From: Micromonospora chokoriensis
GTDB taxonomy: Bacteria; Actinomycetota; Actinomycetes; Mycobacteriales; Micromonosporaceae
Assembly (NCBI RefSeq): GCF_900091505.1
Contig: NZ_LT607409.1
Coordinates: 2,418,001 to 2,482,000, forward strand
Reading direction: 5' to 3'
Length of the DNA stretch: 64,000 nucleotides
Under the pieces are notes generated by a model. That model did no database searches and was not told the DNA's origin. It worked only from the letters and a program-made list of their open reading frames with translations. The number at the start of each line of letters is the position of its first letter. Position 1 is the stretch's first letter. Below, one piece after another: positions 25,025 through 32,550 of the stretch. The position numbers and the translations under genes were made by a program.

Positions 25025-25441
25025 ATGACGGACGCGGTGGAGAACGCCGGTACGGTGCCGCCCGCGACGGGTGCGGCGCGGGGCGTCACGACGGTTTCCG
25101 ACGAGGTCGTGGAGAAGATCGCCGGAACCGCCGCTCGTGCGGTGCCCGGTGTCGCCGATCTCGGTGGTGACGTGGCCCGGTTCTTCAACAGTGTGCTGGA
25201 CAAGGTCGGCCTGGACGAGGTGGGTGACGCCAGCCGGGGTGTCTCGGCCGAGGTGAAGGGTGGATCGGCCGTCATCAACGTGGTCCTGGTGATCGACGCC
25301 GGGCACGTCGTCGCGGACGTGACCGAGGCCGTGCGGGCCGCCGTGATCGAGGCGGTGGAGAAGTACGGCCTGACGGTCACCCAGGTCAACGTCACTGTCG
25401 ACGACATCGAGCTGAACCAGCCCGGGGCCGCCGGAGCCTGA
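25025..25441 (+). CDS. Asp23/Gls24 family envelope-stress protein, copy 1
   Basis: A 138-aa protein of the Asp23/Gls24 (alkaline shock) family, defined by VSDEVVEKIAGTAARAVPGV and VTQVNVTVDDIEL. Members form membrane-associated assemblies in Gram-positive bacteria, and in actinobacteria they come in clusters of paralogues. No membrane segment is present in this copy. The ATG at 25025 follows GGGGAG. The next gene, 55 bp on, is a close paralogue. Confidence 0.88.
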   Translation: MTDAVENAGTVPPATGAARGVTTVSDEVVEKIAGTAARAVPGVADLGGDVARFFNSVLDKVGLDEVGDASRGVSAEVKGGSAVINVVLVIDAGHVVADVTEAVRAAVIEAVEKYGLTVTQVNVTVDDIELNQPGAAGA

Positions 25442-25495
25442 GGTGTAGCGGCTGGGCGGTGTCTCGGCGCGGTGACGCGAGGAAGGGGAGCGGTG

Positions 25496-25897
25496 GTGGA
25501 CCACGAGGTGACGCAGGAACTGACCACGGCGTCGACGACGGTCGGCGGAACGACGAAGGTCGCGGACGAGGTGGTCGAGAAGATCGCCGTCGCGGCGGCC
25601 AGGGCGGTGCCCGGCGTGGTCGAGTTGGGCGGGGACGTCGCCCGGTTCTTCAACGCGGTGTTCGACCGGGTCGGGCTGGACCAGTTGGGCGACGCCCGGC
25701 GGGGCTGCTCCGCCTATGTGACCGGGGACGCCGCCGTGATCAACCTGGTGCTGGTGATCGAGGGCGGTCGCCCGGTGCCGGAGATCACCGGCGAGGTGCG
25801 CGCCCAGGTGACGGCGGCGGTCGAGGCGTACGGGTTGCGGGTCGACGAGGTCAACATCCGGGTCGACGACGTGGCGATGGGCGGCTCCACCACGTAG
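25496..25897 (+). CDS. Asp23/Gls24 family protein, copy 2
   Basis: A 133-aa paralogue of the preceding gene, conserved throughout (VADEVVEKIAVAAARAVPGV; DVARFFNAVFDRVGLDQLGDARRG; VDEVNIRVDDVAM), clearly a tandem duplicate. The GTG at 25496 gives the better distance from the RBS GGAAGGGGAG (25481-25490). GTG at 25493 is an alternative. The two genes are probably one transcript. The icmA operator follows 32 bp after the stop. Confidence 0.85.
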   Translation: MDHEVTQELTTASTTVGGTTKVADEVVEKIAVAAARAVPGVVELGGDVARFFNAVFDRVGLDQLGDARRGCSAYVTGDAAVINLVLVIEGGRPVPEITGEVRAQVTAAVEAYGLRVDEVNIRVDDVAMGGSTT

Positions 25898-25929
25898 GCG
25901 GCAGCCGATTACCCGCCGGTAGGCGGTGA

Positions 25930-25945
25930 CTTAGCGATCGTTCAG
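25930..25945 (+). promoter_or_regulatory. CTTAG-N6-TTCAG operator upstream of icmA
   Basis: CTTAG-CGATCG-TTCAG, the cleanest copy of the shared palindrome, ends 53 bp before the icmA ATG. A TACACT hexamer at 25954-25959 is a good -10 candidate, which would place the operator over the -35 region. Confidence 0.7.
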
Positions 25946-25998
25946 GTGAGGGCTCTACACTCGACGTGCAGTCGAGGACCCGAGGAGGAGCCCTGCTC

Positions 25999-27687
25999 AT
26001 GGACGCCGACGAGATCGACGCCGGACGGGCGCGCTGGCAGGCCCGTTACGACGCCGCGCGCAAGCGGGACGCCGACTTCACCACGCTCTCCGGGATGCCG
26101 GTGGACCCGGTCTACGGGCCGCCGGAAGGCGCCACCTACCCGGGCTTCGAGCGGATCGGCTGGCCGGGCGAGTACCCGTACACCCGGGGTCTTCATCCGA
26201 CCGGCTATCGCGGACGGACCTGGACGATCCGGCAGTTCGCCGGCTTCGGCAACGCCCAGCAGACCAACGAGCGCTACAAGATGATCCTCGGCGCGGGCGG
26301 CGGCGGCCTCTCGGTCGCGTTCGACATGCCCACGCTGATGGGCCGCGACTCGGACGACCCGCAGGCGCTCGGCGAGGTCGGGCACTGCGGCGTCGCCATC
26401 GACACCGCCACCGACATGGAGGCGCTCTTCGACGGCATCGACCTGGCCGGCGTCACCACCTCGATGACGATCTCCGGCCCGGCCGTGCCGGTGTTCTGCA
26501 TGTACCTGGTCGCCGCCGAACGGCAGGGCGCCGACCTGTCCGCGCTGGACGGCACGCTGCAGACCGACATCTTCAAGGAGTACATCGCGCAGAAGGAGTG
26601 GCTCTTCGACCCCGAGCCGCACCTGCGCCTGATCGGCGACCTGATGGAATACTGCGCCGCCGAAATCCCGCGCTACAAGCCGCTGTCGGTCTCCGGCTAC
26701 CACATCCGCGAGGCCGGCTCGACCGCCGCGCAGGAGTTGGCGTACACCCTGGCCGACGGTTTCGGCTACGTGGAGCTGGGTCTCTCGCGCGGGCTGGACG
26801 TCAACGTGTTCGCGCCGGGGCTGAGCTTCTTCTTCGACTCGCACGTCGACTTCTTCGAGGAGATCGCCAAGTTCCGCGCCGCCCGCCGGATCTGGGCCCG
26901 GTGGCTGCGCGACGTCTACGGCGCGACCAGCGAGAAGGCGCTCTGGCTGCGGTTCCACACGCAGACCGCCGGCGTGTCGCTGACCGCGCAGCAGCCGGTC
27001 AACAACGTCGTACGGACCGCGGTCGAGGCTCTCGCGGCGGTGCTCGGCGGCACCAACTCGCTGCACACCAACGCGCTGGACGAGACGCTGGCGCTGCCCA
27101 CCGACGAGTCCGCCGAGATCGCCCTGCGTACGCAGCAGGTGCTGATGGAGGAGACCGGTGTGGTCAACGTGGCCGACCCGCTGGGCGGCTCCTGGTACGT
27201 CGAGGCGCTGACCGACAAGATCGAGGCCGAGGCGGAGGAGATCTTCGCCCGGATCCGGCAGCTCGGCGGGGACGGGCCGCACCAGATCGGCCCGATGACC
27301 TCGGGCATCCTGCGCGGCATCGAGGACGGCTGGTTCACCGGGCACATCGCCGAGTCGGCCTTCGCCTACCAGCAGGCCCTGGAGAAGGGCGACAAGAGGA
27401 TCGTCGGCGTCAACTGCCACACCGGCACCGTCGCCAAGGAGCTGGAGATCCTGCGCATCTCGCACGAGGTGGAGCTGGAGCAGCGCCGGGTGCTCGCCGA
27501 ACGCAAGAGCGCCCGGGACGAGTCGGCGGTCCGCGCGGCGGTGGCCCGGATGGTCGAGGTCAGCCGCACCGACGGGAACATGATCCCCGCGATGCTCGAC
27601 GCGGTTCGCGCCGAGGCGACCCTGGGCGAGATCTGCGACGCGCTCCGCGCCGAGTGGGGCACCTACCGCGAGCCGGCCCGCTTCTGA
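25999..27687 (+). CDS. icmA: Isobutyryl-CoA mutase large subunit
   Basis: A 562-aa catalytic subunit of a B12-dependent mutase without its own cobalamin domain. It isomerises isobutyryl-CoA and n-butyryl-CoA. The assignment rests on the two residues that separate this enzyme from methylmalonyl-CoA mutase: Phe80 (TIRQFAGFG, Tyr in methylmalonyl enzymes) and Gln198 (KEYIAQKEW, Arg in methylmalonyl enzymes). Both fall at exactly the numbering of characterised IcmA when the ATG at 25999 (RBS GAGGAGGAG) is used, which also supports that start. The small B12-binding partner IcmB is not in the window. The operator upstream links it to ccr, atoB and hbd. A palindrome follows the stop. Confidence 0.94.
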   Translation: MDADEIDAGRARWQARYDAARKRDADFTTLSGMPVDPVYGPPEGATYPGFERIGWPGEYPYTRGLHPTGYRGRTWTIRQFAGFGNAQQTNERYKMILGAGGGGLSVAFDMPTLMGRDSDDPQALGEVGHCGVAIDTATDMEALFDGIDLAGVTTSMTISGPAVPVFCMYLVAAERQGADLSALDGTLQTDIFKEYIAQKEWLFDPEPHLRLIGDLMEYCAAEIPRYKPLSVSGYHIREAGSTAAQELAYTLADGFGYVELGLSRGLDVNVFAPGLSFFFDSHVDFFEEIAKFRAARRIWARWLRDVYGATSEKALWLRFHTQTAGVSLTAQQPVNNVVRTAVEALAAVLGGTNSLHTNALDETLALPTDESAEIALRTQQVLMEETGVVNVADPLGGSWYVEALTDKIEAEAEEIFARIRQLGGDGPHQIGPMTSGILRGIEDGWFTGHIAESAFAYQQALEKGDKRIVGVNCHTGTVAKELEILRISHEVELEQRRVLAERKSARDESAVRAAVARMVEVSRTDGNMIPAMLDAVRAEATLGEICDALRAEWGTYREPARF

Positions 27688-27701
27688 CCGACACCCTTCG
27701 T

Positions 27702-27769
27702 CGATCGTGCGTCTCGGGTGGGATGAATACGGCGAACGGCGCGTATTCCCCTCGCGAGATGCACGATCG
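27702..27769. repeat. Long imperfect palindrome after icmA
   Basis: Arms 27702-27731 and 27742-27769 (outer CGATCGTGC / GCACGATCG perfect, inner GAATACG / CGTATTC perfect, a few mismatches between), loop of 10 nt. It lies between icmA and the next gene on the same strand. The length (about 68 bp) and absence of a T-run fit a REP-like element as well as a terminator. The remaining 87 bp to the next start hold only a probable promoter. Confidence 0.75.
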
Positions 27770-27856
27770 CGGGGATGTGCGGCGGGGCGTGAGAGTTGCA
27801 ACGTCGGGGTTGCGGGTGAGCTGAGAATTCGGGCTCACGTGCGAGACTAGGTAACC

Positions 27857-28771
27857 ATGAGCGACCCACGGATCACCTCGTCGATCTTCACCCGCGGCGC
27901 GGTCGACCTCAGCACACTGCGCGGCCCCGCACCAGCCAGCTCCCGCCCCGGCACGCCCCCGCAGGGCGGCCCGTCCAACGGCGCACCCGCCGCCGGCGGC
28001 CACACCGCCATCGTGGACGTCACCGAGGCGACCATCCAGTCCGACGTGCTCGAACGGTCGATGGCCATGCCCGTCGTCGTGTTCTTCGGCGCCGCCGGCT
28101 TCCCGGAGAGCGACGAGTTCGCCCCGGTGTTGGAGCGACTGAACGCCGAGGGTGGCGGCAGTTGGGTGCTGGCACGGGTCGACGTGCAGGAAAATCCGCG
28201 CATCGCCCAGATGTTCCGGGTCCAGGGCATCCCCATGGTCTACGCGGTCGTCGGCGGCCAGCCGGTCGACGCCTTCTCCGGGGTCGTGCCCGAGGCGCAA
28301 CTGCGGCAGTGGCTCCAGGCCGTCCTCAAGGCCGGCGGTGTGACGGTTGCCGAACCGGAGGACCCCCGCCTCGACGAGGCCGACGACGCGCTGATGAGCG
28401 GTGACCTCGACGCCGCCGAGCAGGCGTACCGCAAGATCCTGGCCGACGCCCCGGCGGACGCGGCGGCGACGGCGGGGCTGGCCCAGGTCGGGGTGGCCCG
28501 CCGGGTGGCCGGGGCGGATCCGGCCACCGCGTTGGCCGCCGCCGAGAGTGCCCCCGACGACGTGGCCGCGCAACTGCTCGCCGCCGACATCGAGGTGCTC
28601 AGCGGGCTGGCCGAGCAGGCATACTCCCGGCTCGTCGGTCTGGTCCGGCGCACCGCCGGTGAGGACCGCGAGACGGTACGCCAGCACCTGGTCTCGCTCT
28701 TCTCCATCGCCGGCCCGGACGATCCGGCGGTCGCCACGGCGCGTCGGGCCCTGGCCAGCGCCCTGTTCTGA
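27857..28771 (+). CDS. YbbN/CnoX-like co-chaperone (inactive thioredoxin domain + TPR)
   Basis: A 304-aa cytoplasmic protein. Disordered Pro/Gly-rich N-terminus (1-48), thioredoxin-like domain (about 50-165) and a tetratricopeptide-like C-terminal half (about 170-304: EADDALMSGDLDAAEQAYRK). The thioredoxin active-site position reads FFGAAGFPESDEF, so the CxxC pair is absent and the domain cannot do thiol-disulfide exchange. Actinobacterial YbbN-like proteins of this kind are thought to bind clients or chaperonins. The downstream IPMVYAV and cis-Pro loop are kept. A GC-rich hairpin follows before the arginase-family gene. Confidence 0.82.
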   Translation: MSDPRITSSIFTRGAVDLSTLRGPAPASSRPGTPPQGGPSNGAPAAGGHTAIVDVTEATIQSDVLERSMAMPVVVFFGAAGFPESDEFAPVLERLNAEGGGSWVLARVDVQENPRIAQMFRVQGIPMVYAVVGGQPVDAFSGVVPEAQLRQWLQAVLKAGGVTVAEPEDPRLDEADDALMSGDLDAAEQAYRKILADAPADAAATAGLAQVGVARRVAGADPATALAAAESAPDDVAAQLLAADIEVLSGLAEQAYSRLVGLVRRTAGEDRETVRQHLVSLFSIAGPDDPAVATARRALASALF

Positions 28772-28787
28772 GTTCTAGCACGCCAGC

Positions 28788-28813
28788 GCGGGCCGGCGTT
28801 CCGGCCGGCCCGC
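28788..28813. terminator. GC-rich hairpin between ybbN-like and arginase-family genes
   Basis: Arms GCGGGCCGGC (28788-28797) and the complementary GCCGGCCCGC (28804-28813), 6-nt loop. No T-run. It sits between two genes on the same strand and just upstream of the second gene's RBS, so it may be a terminator for the first or affect translation of the second. Confidence 0.55.
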
Positions 28814-28836
28814 CCGACCACCGAGGACGGGAGCTC

Positions 28837-30162
28837 ATGATGCGCCGGATCGCCGTCCTCGACGCGCCGACAAACCTCGGCCTGCGGCCGCCGACGTCCA
28901 CGTCCGTCCCCGGCTGCGCCAAGGCGCCCGGGGCGCTGCGCGACCACGACCTGCTGCCCCGGCTACGGGCCCGCGACGCCGGCTGCGTCACCCCACCCCG
29001 ATACGACCCGGGCGACTGGCGGCCCGGCGACGGGGTCTGCCACGCCCGGGAGATCGCCGACTACTCGCTGGCGCTCGCCGAGCGGATCGGCGCGATCATC
29101 GACCGGGGAGAGTTCCCGGTGGTGCTGGGTGGCGACTGCTCGGTGCTGCTCGGCTCGGCGTTGGCCATGCACCGCCTCGGTGAGGCCGTCGGCGGGCGGA
29201 TCGGGCTGGTCTTCGTCGACGGGCACTCCGACTTCCGGCATCCCGGCAACGCCTCCTACGTCGGTGCCGCCGCCGGCGAGGACCTCGCCCTCGTCACCGG
29301 GCGGGGGCAGGCCGACCTGGCCGCACTGGAGGGGCGCCGGCCCTACTTCCGCGACATCGACGTGGTGGTGCTCGGCATCCGCGCCCAGGACGAGTACCGG
29401 CTCGACCTCCAGGCCGCCGGGATCACCACCCGCCCGGTGCCCGCGCTACGGGCCGAAGGCGCCGCCCGCACGGCCCAGTGGGCGCACGAGCAGCTCGCCG
29501 ACTGCGCGGGCTACTGGGTGCACATCGACGTGGACGTGCTCGACCCCGCGGTGATGCCCGCGGTGGACGCCCCCGACCCGGGCGGTATCGCCTTCGCCGA
29601 GCTGGAGATCCTCCTCGCCGGCCTGGTCGACACCCCGCACTGCCTCGGCGTCGAGCTGACCGTCTTCGACCCCGACTACGACCCGGACGGCTCGTACGCC
29701 GCCGAGATCGTCAACACGGTGGTCGCCGGCCTGGCCCCGGTCACCGCCCCGGAGGCGGTGCCACCCCGGCTGCTGTCGGCCCGACCGACGCCGGCTGCTC
29801 GGCGTGGCGGTTCCGCCGACCGCGTGGAGCGGTCCGCCGGGGTCGATCGGCTCGACGCGGGACGGTCGGGTGGGGTGAACGGGCTCGACGCTCTGGGTCT
29901 TGCCGGCGTGGACGGCTCCGGTGGCGGGATCGCTGCTGCCGACCGGGACGGCGCGGTCGAGGCGGGGCAGTCGGGCATTGCCGGCCCTGCCTACGCCGAG
30001 CCGTCCGGGGTGGCCGCCGCGCTCGAGCGCGAACCGGTCGGCCCGCCCGCTTCGGCGGGCCCGGGACTGCTCCGGCGGACCTCGCCGCCCGCTCAGGACT
30101 CGTCAGACCCGAAACCCGCCGACGAAAACGGCGCAGATCTACACAAGGTCGACACCGCCTGA
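28837..30162 (+). CDS. Arginase/agmatinase-family hydrolase with atypical metal site and long tail
   Basis: A 441-aa protein. Residues about 1-310 form a ureohydrolase domain. The metal ligands Asp128, His130 and Asp132 (VDGHSDF) and Asp231 and Asp233 (HIDVDVLDP) are present, but the first ligand motif is GGDCS (98-102) instead of GGDHS, placing Cys101 where a His normally binds manganese. Substrate (arginine, agmatine, formiminoglutamate or another) cannot be told. The last about 130 residues are low-complexity Gly/Ala/Asp/Arg-rich and look disordered. Family members usually end near 300-330 residues. The RBS GGGAG precedes two adjacent ATGs (28837, 28840). Confidence 0.75.
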   Translation: MMRRIAVLDAPTNLGLRPPTSTSVPGCAKAPGALRDHDLLPRLRARDAGCVTPPRYDPGDWRPGDGVCHAREIADYSLALAERIGAIIDRGEFPVVLGGDCSVLLGSALAMHRLGEAVGGRIGLVFVDGHSDFRHPGNASYVGAAAGEDLALVTGRGQADLAALEGRRPYFRDIDVVVLGIRAQDEYRLDLQAAGITTRPVPALRAEGAARTAQWAHEQLADCAGYWVHIDVDVLDPAVMPAVDAPDPGGIAFAELEILLAGLVDTPHCLGVELTVFDPDYDPDGSYAAEIVNTVVAGLAPVTAPEAVPPRLLSARPTPAARRGGSADRVERSAGVDRLDAGRSGGVNGLDALGLAGVDGSGGGIAAADRDGAVEAGQSGIAGPAYAEPSGVAAALEREPVGPPASAGPGLLRRTSPPAQDSSDPKPADENGADLHKVDTA

Positions 30163-30185
30163 CCCGCTTGCGGTCCGCAGGTCGC

Positions 30186-30262
30186 TGATCGACTCGCGTT
30201 CATTGGCGTCGGGGTGTCCGATCGCCTCGGTCAGCGCGGTTTCACCGAACGCGAGTCGATCA
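30186..30262. repeat. Palindrome between convergent arginase-family and PBP genes
   Basis: Perfect 16-bp arms TGATCGACTCGCGTTC (30186-30201) and GAACGCGAGTCGATCA (30247-30262) separated by 45 nt, within which GGTG and CACC can pair further. It fills most of the 134-bp gap between the two stops. It could terminate both transcripts, but the long loop and lack of T-runs suggest a mobile or REP-type palindrome. Confidence 0.8.
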
Positions 30263-30296
30263 ACGCGCCCGGTGCCGCGGCGGGTCGCGGTCGAGG

Positions 30297-32261
30297 TCAG
30301 CCAGCCGGCAGGGCGCGGAGGAAGCGCTCGGCGATCGGGACGGCCGAGGCAGTGCTGGCGCCGCCCTTCTCCACGAACACGGCGAAGGCCACATCGCCCC
30401 GCCATCCGACGAACCACGCGTGGGTGTGGGCCGGGTTGTTGTCGTACTCGGCGGTGCCGGTCTTGCCGTAGACCTCGCCCGGCACGTCCTTGAGGGCGCT
30501 GCCCGTGCCGGACGTGACGACCTCGCGCATCATCGACTTCAGCGCGGTGACCGATTCCGGCTTGAGCGGCTCGCCGGCCGGGGCGGGCGTGGCCGGCGCC
30601 GGGTCGAGCACCAGCTTCGGCTGCTCGAATCGGCCTCGGGCGACGGCCGCGGTGGCACCGGCCATGGCCAGCGGGCTGACCAGCGTGGTGCCCTGCCCGA
30701 ACGAGGCAGCGGCCTGCTCGGCGAGGCTGCCGCCGGTCGACACCTTGCCGGTGAAGGCGTCCGCGCCGAGGTCCCACCGACCCTCCAGGCCCAGCGAGCG
30801 GCCGGCGGCGGCCAGCCCGTCGCCGCCGAGCTTCGGGGCGAGCGAGGCGAACGCGGTGTTACAGGACTTGGCGAAGTCGGTGCGGAACGGCACCGAGCCG
30901 AGCTCGAAGTTGTCGGAGTTCTTGAAGGACCGACCGTCGACGGTGAAGGTCTTCGGGCACGCCACCGGCCCGTCCAGGGTGACCGCGCCCCGATCCAGCA
31001 GGCCCAGTGTGCTGACCATCTTGAACGTGGAGCCCGGCGGAACCTGGGCGTTGAAGGCGAGGTTCTCGCCGGCCGGCCCGGGGCCGTTCGCCGCGGCGAG
31101 CACCGCGCCGTCGCTGATCCGGACGGCCACCAGAGCGGAACGGCGGGACTCGGCACGCAGGGAACCGTCGGCCGCGTTCTGGACGGCGGTGTCCAGCGTG
31201 GTCTTCAGCGGCTGGCCGGGCTGCGGCTCCCGACGGAACAGCTCCGCGCCGGTCGGCTCCAGCTTGCCGCCCTCGATGGGACGCTCGACGATGACGGTCA
31301 GCCCGGGGCCGCCGCGCAGCCGCTCGTCGTATCGACCCTGCAACCCGCCGTGCCCGACCAGGTCACCGGCGACGTACCGGTCCGGGTGCGCGGCGAGGTC
31401 GTCCGCCTGCGCCGGGTCGACGGTGCCGAGCACCGCCCGGGCGAACTCCCGGGTCGGCGCCAGGTCGACCTTGCCGGAGATGAACTTGGTGCCGGGCAGG
31501 TCGTAGATCCGGGGCTTGATCTGCCGGTACGCCTCCTCGCGCAGCGACACCACCTCGACGAAGGCCCCCGGCTCGGCCTCGGCCACCCGCTTGGGCACGT
31601 CTGTCAGGTCGACGGCGGGGACCAACGCCGGACGGATCGCCTTGAACGCGGCGTCGAGCTCCTTGACGAGGACCTTGATGTCGGCGACCTCGTTGGGTTG
31701 CACACCGACCCGCACCACCGGGCGGGGAGTCACGATCGGGTTGCCGGCGCTGTCCAGCACACCGGCCCGGGCACTGGCGTCGCGGCGCAACGCCATCCGG
31801 TCACCCTTGGTGAGCTGCTCGTGCAGCACCCGTGGCTCCCAGATCACCTGCCACTGGTCGCCGTCGCCCTGGGCGAGGCGTACCTCCCGGTCGTACGTCC
31901 AGCGGGTGTCACCCGGCAGGGTCCACTCCACCTGGACGGTAGTGGTCGCGATGTCCGCCGTGACCTTCGGCTCGCCGCGACGCGTCAGTTTCGGCGGGGT
32001 GGCCGCCAACTCGCCGGAGAGCTCCTTGATCTCGCGTGTCACGTCGGCCGACGGCAGCTTGCTGCCGGTCGGGTCGATCAGGCCGACCGCCTGGAGGTCA
32101 CCGCTGCGCCAGCCCGAGAGGAACGCGTCGACGGTGCGCTCCGGCCCGTCGTCACCCGAGCAGCCGGCCAGAACGCCGGCCGTGAGCGCCGCCGCGGTGA
32201 GGGCGGCGGTCAGGCGGCGGGCGTGGTTCGGCCGGTGGGGCCGGGGGTACGACAATGGCAT
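30297..32261 (-). CDS. Lipoprotein class B penicillin-binding protein (transpeptidase)
   Basis: A 654-aa exported lipoprotein that cross-links peptidoglycan. The lipobox LAGC places the acylated Cys at residue 34. Then come an NTF2-like MecA N-terminal domain (about 38-150), a PBP dimerisation domain (about 160-320) and a transpeptidase domain with SxxK Ser411-Thr-Phe-Lys414, SxN Ser466-Cys-Asn468 and KTGT starting at Lys600. The MecA_N plus lipobox layout is that of PBP2a/PBPA-like enzymes often tolerant to beta-lactams; resistance is not shown here. The ATG at 32261 has GAAGGA 8 bp upstream. It is divergent from gdhB over 289 bp. Confidence 0.88.
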   Translation of the reverse strand: MPLSYPRPHRPNHARRLTAALTAAALTAGVLAGCSGDDGPERTVDAFLSGWRSGDLQAVGLIDPTGSKLPSADVTREIKELSGELAATPPKLTRRGEPKVTADIATTTVQVEWTLPGDTRWTYDREVRLAQGDGDQWQVIWEPRVLHEQLTKGDRMALRRDASARAGVLDSAGNPIVTPRPVVRVGVQPNEVADIKVLVKELDAAFKAIRPALVPAVDLTDVPKRVAEAEPGAFVEVVSLREEAYRQIKPRIYDLPGTKFISGKVDLAPTREFARAVLGTVDPAQADDLAAHPDRYVAGDLVGHGGLQGRYDERLRGGPGLTVIVERPIEGGKLEPTGAELFRREPQPGQPLKTTLDTAVQNAADGSLRAESRRSALVAVRISDGAVLAAANGPGPAGENLAFNAQVPPGSTFKMVSTLGLLDRGAVTLDGPVACPKTFTVDGRSFKNSDNFELGSVPFRTDFAKSCNTAFASLAPKLGGDGLAAAGRSLGLEGRWDLGADAFTGKVSTGGSLAEQAAASFGQGTTLVSPLAMAGATAAVARGRFEQPKLVLDPAPATPAPAGEPLKPESVTALKSMMREVVTSGTGSALKDVPGEVYGKTGTAEYDNNPAHTHAWFVGWRGDVAFAVFVEKGGASTASAVPIAERFLRALPAG

Positions 32262-32550
32262 GGAGCTGGTCCTTCCGATCTCAGAGTGCCCCCGCACGGT
32301 AATACGCGAGCGGCGTCCCCAACGTCCCGCAGGAGCGCGGGCGCGGCCAAAGACGGGCCGCACCCGTGTGATGAACATCGCGTGGCGGGGTATCCCGCAG
32401 CCGGCCAACCTCGGACCCGCAACGGGTGAAAGGACAAAGTCCCGATCCGGACGTCTGGCTAGTGGTCCGCCGACGAAGGCGCAGAACGGCAGGGCCTAGG
32501 CTGGGCGGCAGAGTGACCCACAACGCGGTGGGTCGAGGGGAGTGGCACCG

